From Muribaculaceae bacterium (lineage in GTDB: Bacteria > Bacteroidota > Bacteroidia > Bacteroidales > Muribaculaceae), in contig VSPN01000072.1 of NCBI GenBank assembly GCA_009775355.1, positions 1 through 6,690 of the forward strand: DNA of 6,690 bases, read 5' to 3'. The position numbers were made by a program, and so were the translations under genes. Positions 6,446 to 6,690 of this stretch are shown here, in pieces (the stretch's first letter is position 1; every line of letters begins with the position of its first letter). The notes under the pieces were generated by a model. It saw only the letters and a list, made by a program, of their open reading frames with translations. It did no database searches and had not been told where the DNA came from.

Positions 6446-6598
6446 TCAACCCCACATGAAGCAAACTTTGCCGAGTCCGAGGAAGACCTACTTGAACACC
6501 ACACCGACGGCACCGATGCTTTCGATACTCTCTACACCGGCTGCGAAAAGTTCCCATTCCACGATTCTTTCTCGCTGTCAATGAGCGGCGTTCTCTGA
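6446..6598 (+). pseudogene. Coding-like 3' gene remnant
   Basis: This plus-strand frame runs from just after an in-frame TAA (6443-6445) to a TGA (6596-6598), about 50 codons. It has no start codon until the ATG at 6581. From about 6458 it reads EANFAESEEDLLEHH and then TDGTDAFDTLYTGCEKFPF, with C/G-ending codons (GAC, GGC, ACC, TTC, CTC) like the two real genes and unlike the AT-rich DNA on both sides. This suggests the 3' end of a gene whose 5' part was lost by deletion or decay. I do not recognise the family. It could also be a chance open frame or an unusual small gene. Confidence 0.35.
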
Positions 6599-6647
6599 AA
6601 AAATTTATTGTTAAATTAGGGATACTCAGCTAATCGCCAACTAATTG

Positions 6648-6679
6648 TTTGCCAAAGTCGTAGATATTTTGTAACTTTA
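6648..6679 (+). promoter_or_regulatory. Bacteroidota promoter reading out of the window
   Basis: TTTG at 6648-6651 is an exact -33 element. After a 20-bp spacer, TAACTTTA at 6672-6679 matches the -7 consensus TAnnTTTG at all but the last base. This is the best promoter in the window by spacing and composition. Transcription would start around 6684-6687, so the served gene lies beyond the right edge. An ATG at 6682 is too close to the expected start site to be a confident start codon. Just upstream are ATTAG (6615-6619) and two CTAAT copies (6630-6634 and 6641-6645, 11 bp apart), possible regulator half-sites. Confidence 0.6.
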
Positions 6680-6690
6680 CAATGAACCCC

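Noticed and set aside
6241..6513. 90-codon minus-strand frame ending next to the terminator hairpin
   Set aside because: It would form a convergent gene sharing the terminator, but its translation is Ser/Arg/Cys-rich and unrecognisable. Its first part overlaps the plus-strand coding-like remnant, which has the better codon pattern.

Overview
This window looks like gut Bacteroidota DNA, probably order Bacteroidales. Muribaculaceae or a relative is my best guess from overall character, not from a marker gene. Four things point there: a type IX secretion (T9SS) sorting domain on the first gene, promoter elements of the Bacteroides TTTG / TAnnTTTG type, AT-rich intergenic DNA around GC-rich genes, and start codons without a Shine-Dalgarno sequence.

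Layout: positions 1-260 are an AT-rich upstream region with two candidate -7 boxes, a palindrome lying over the better promoter, and a perfect 8-bp inverted repeat in the leader. Two plus-strand genes follow, separated by 9 bp and almost certainly co-transcribed. The first (261-1889) encodes a secreted GLUG-repeat protein with a C-terminal T9SS type A sorting domain. The second (1899-6179) encodes a very large multimodular alpha-glucan hydrolase. Its order is signal peptide, cadherin-like beta-sandwich, MalS-like GH13 alpha-amylase, proline linker, chitobiase-type beta-sandwich, Asp-rich linker, CBM26-like starch-binding module, Ig-like module and a second, distinct GH13 domain. A strong 14-bp hairpin at 6209-6240 ends the unit. 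The remaining ~450 bp hold no complete gene. They contain a short coding-like remnant (6446-6598) and a good Bacteroidota promoter (6648-6679) reading out of the right edge.

How the genes may work together: the second protein carries two complete GH13 catalytic sets and a starch-binding module, so it should cut starch, glycogen or maltodextrins outside the cytoplasm. The first protein is predicted to be exported by T9SS and held at the cell surface. Its N-terminal module resembles those found beside Bacteroidota starch proteins, so it may bind substrate or act as a surface partner; this is inference. No SusC/SusD pair, regulator or transporter is visible. The unit is best described as a small accessory glucan-degrading operon. 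The most unusual item is the tandem two-subfamily GH13 architecture. I see no CRISPR array, RNA gene or mobile element.
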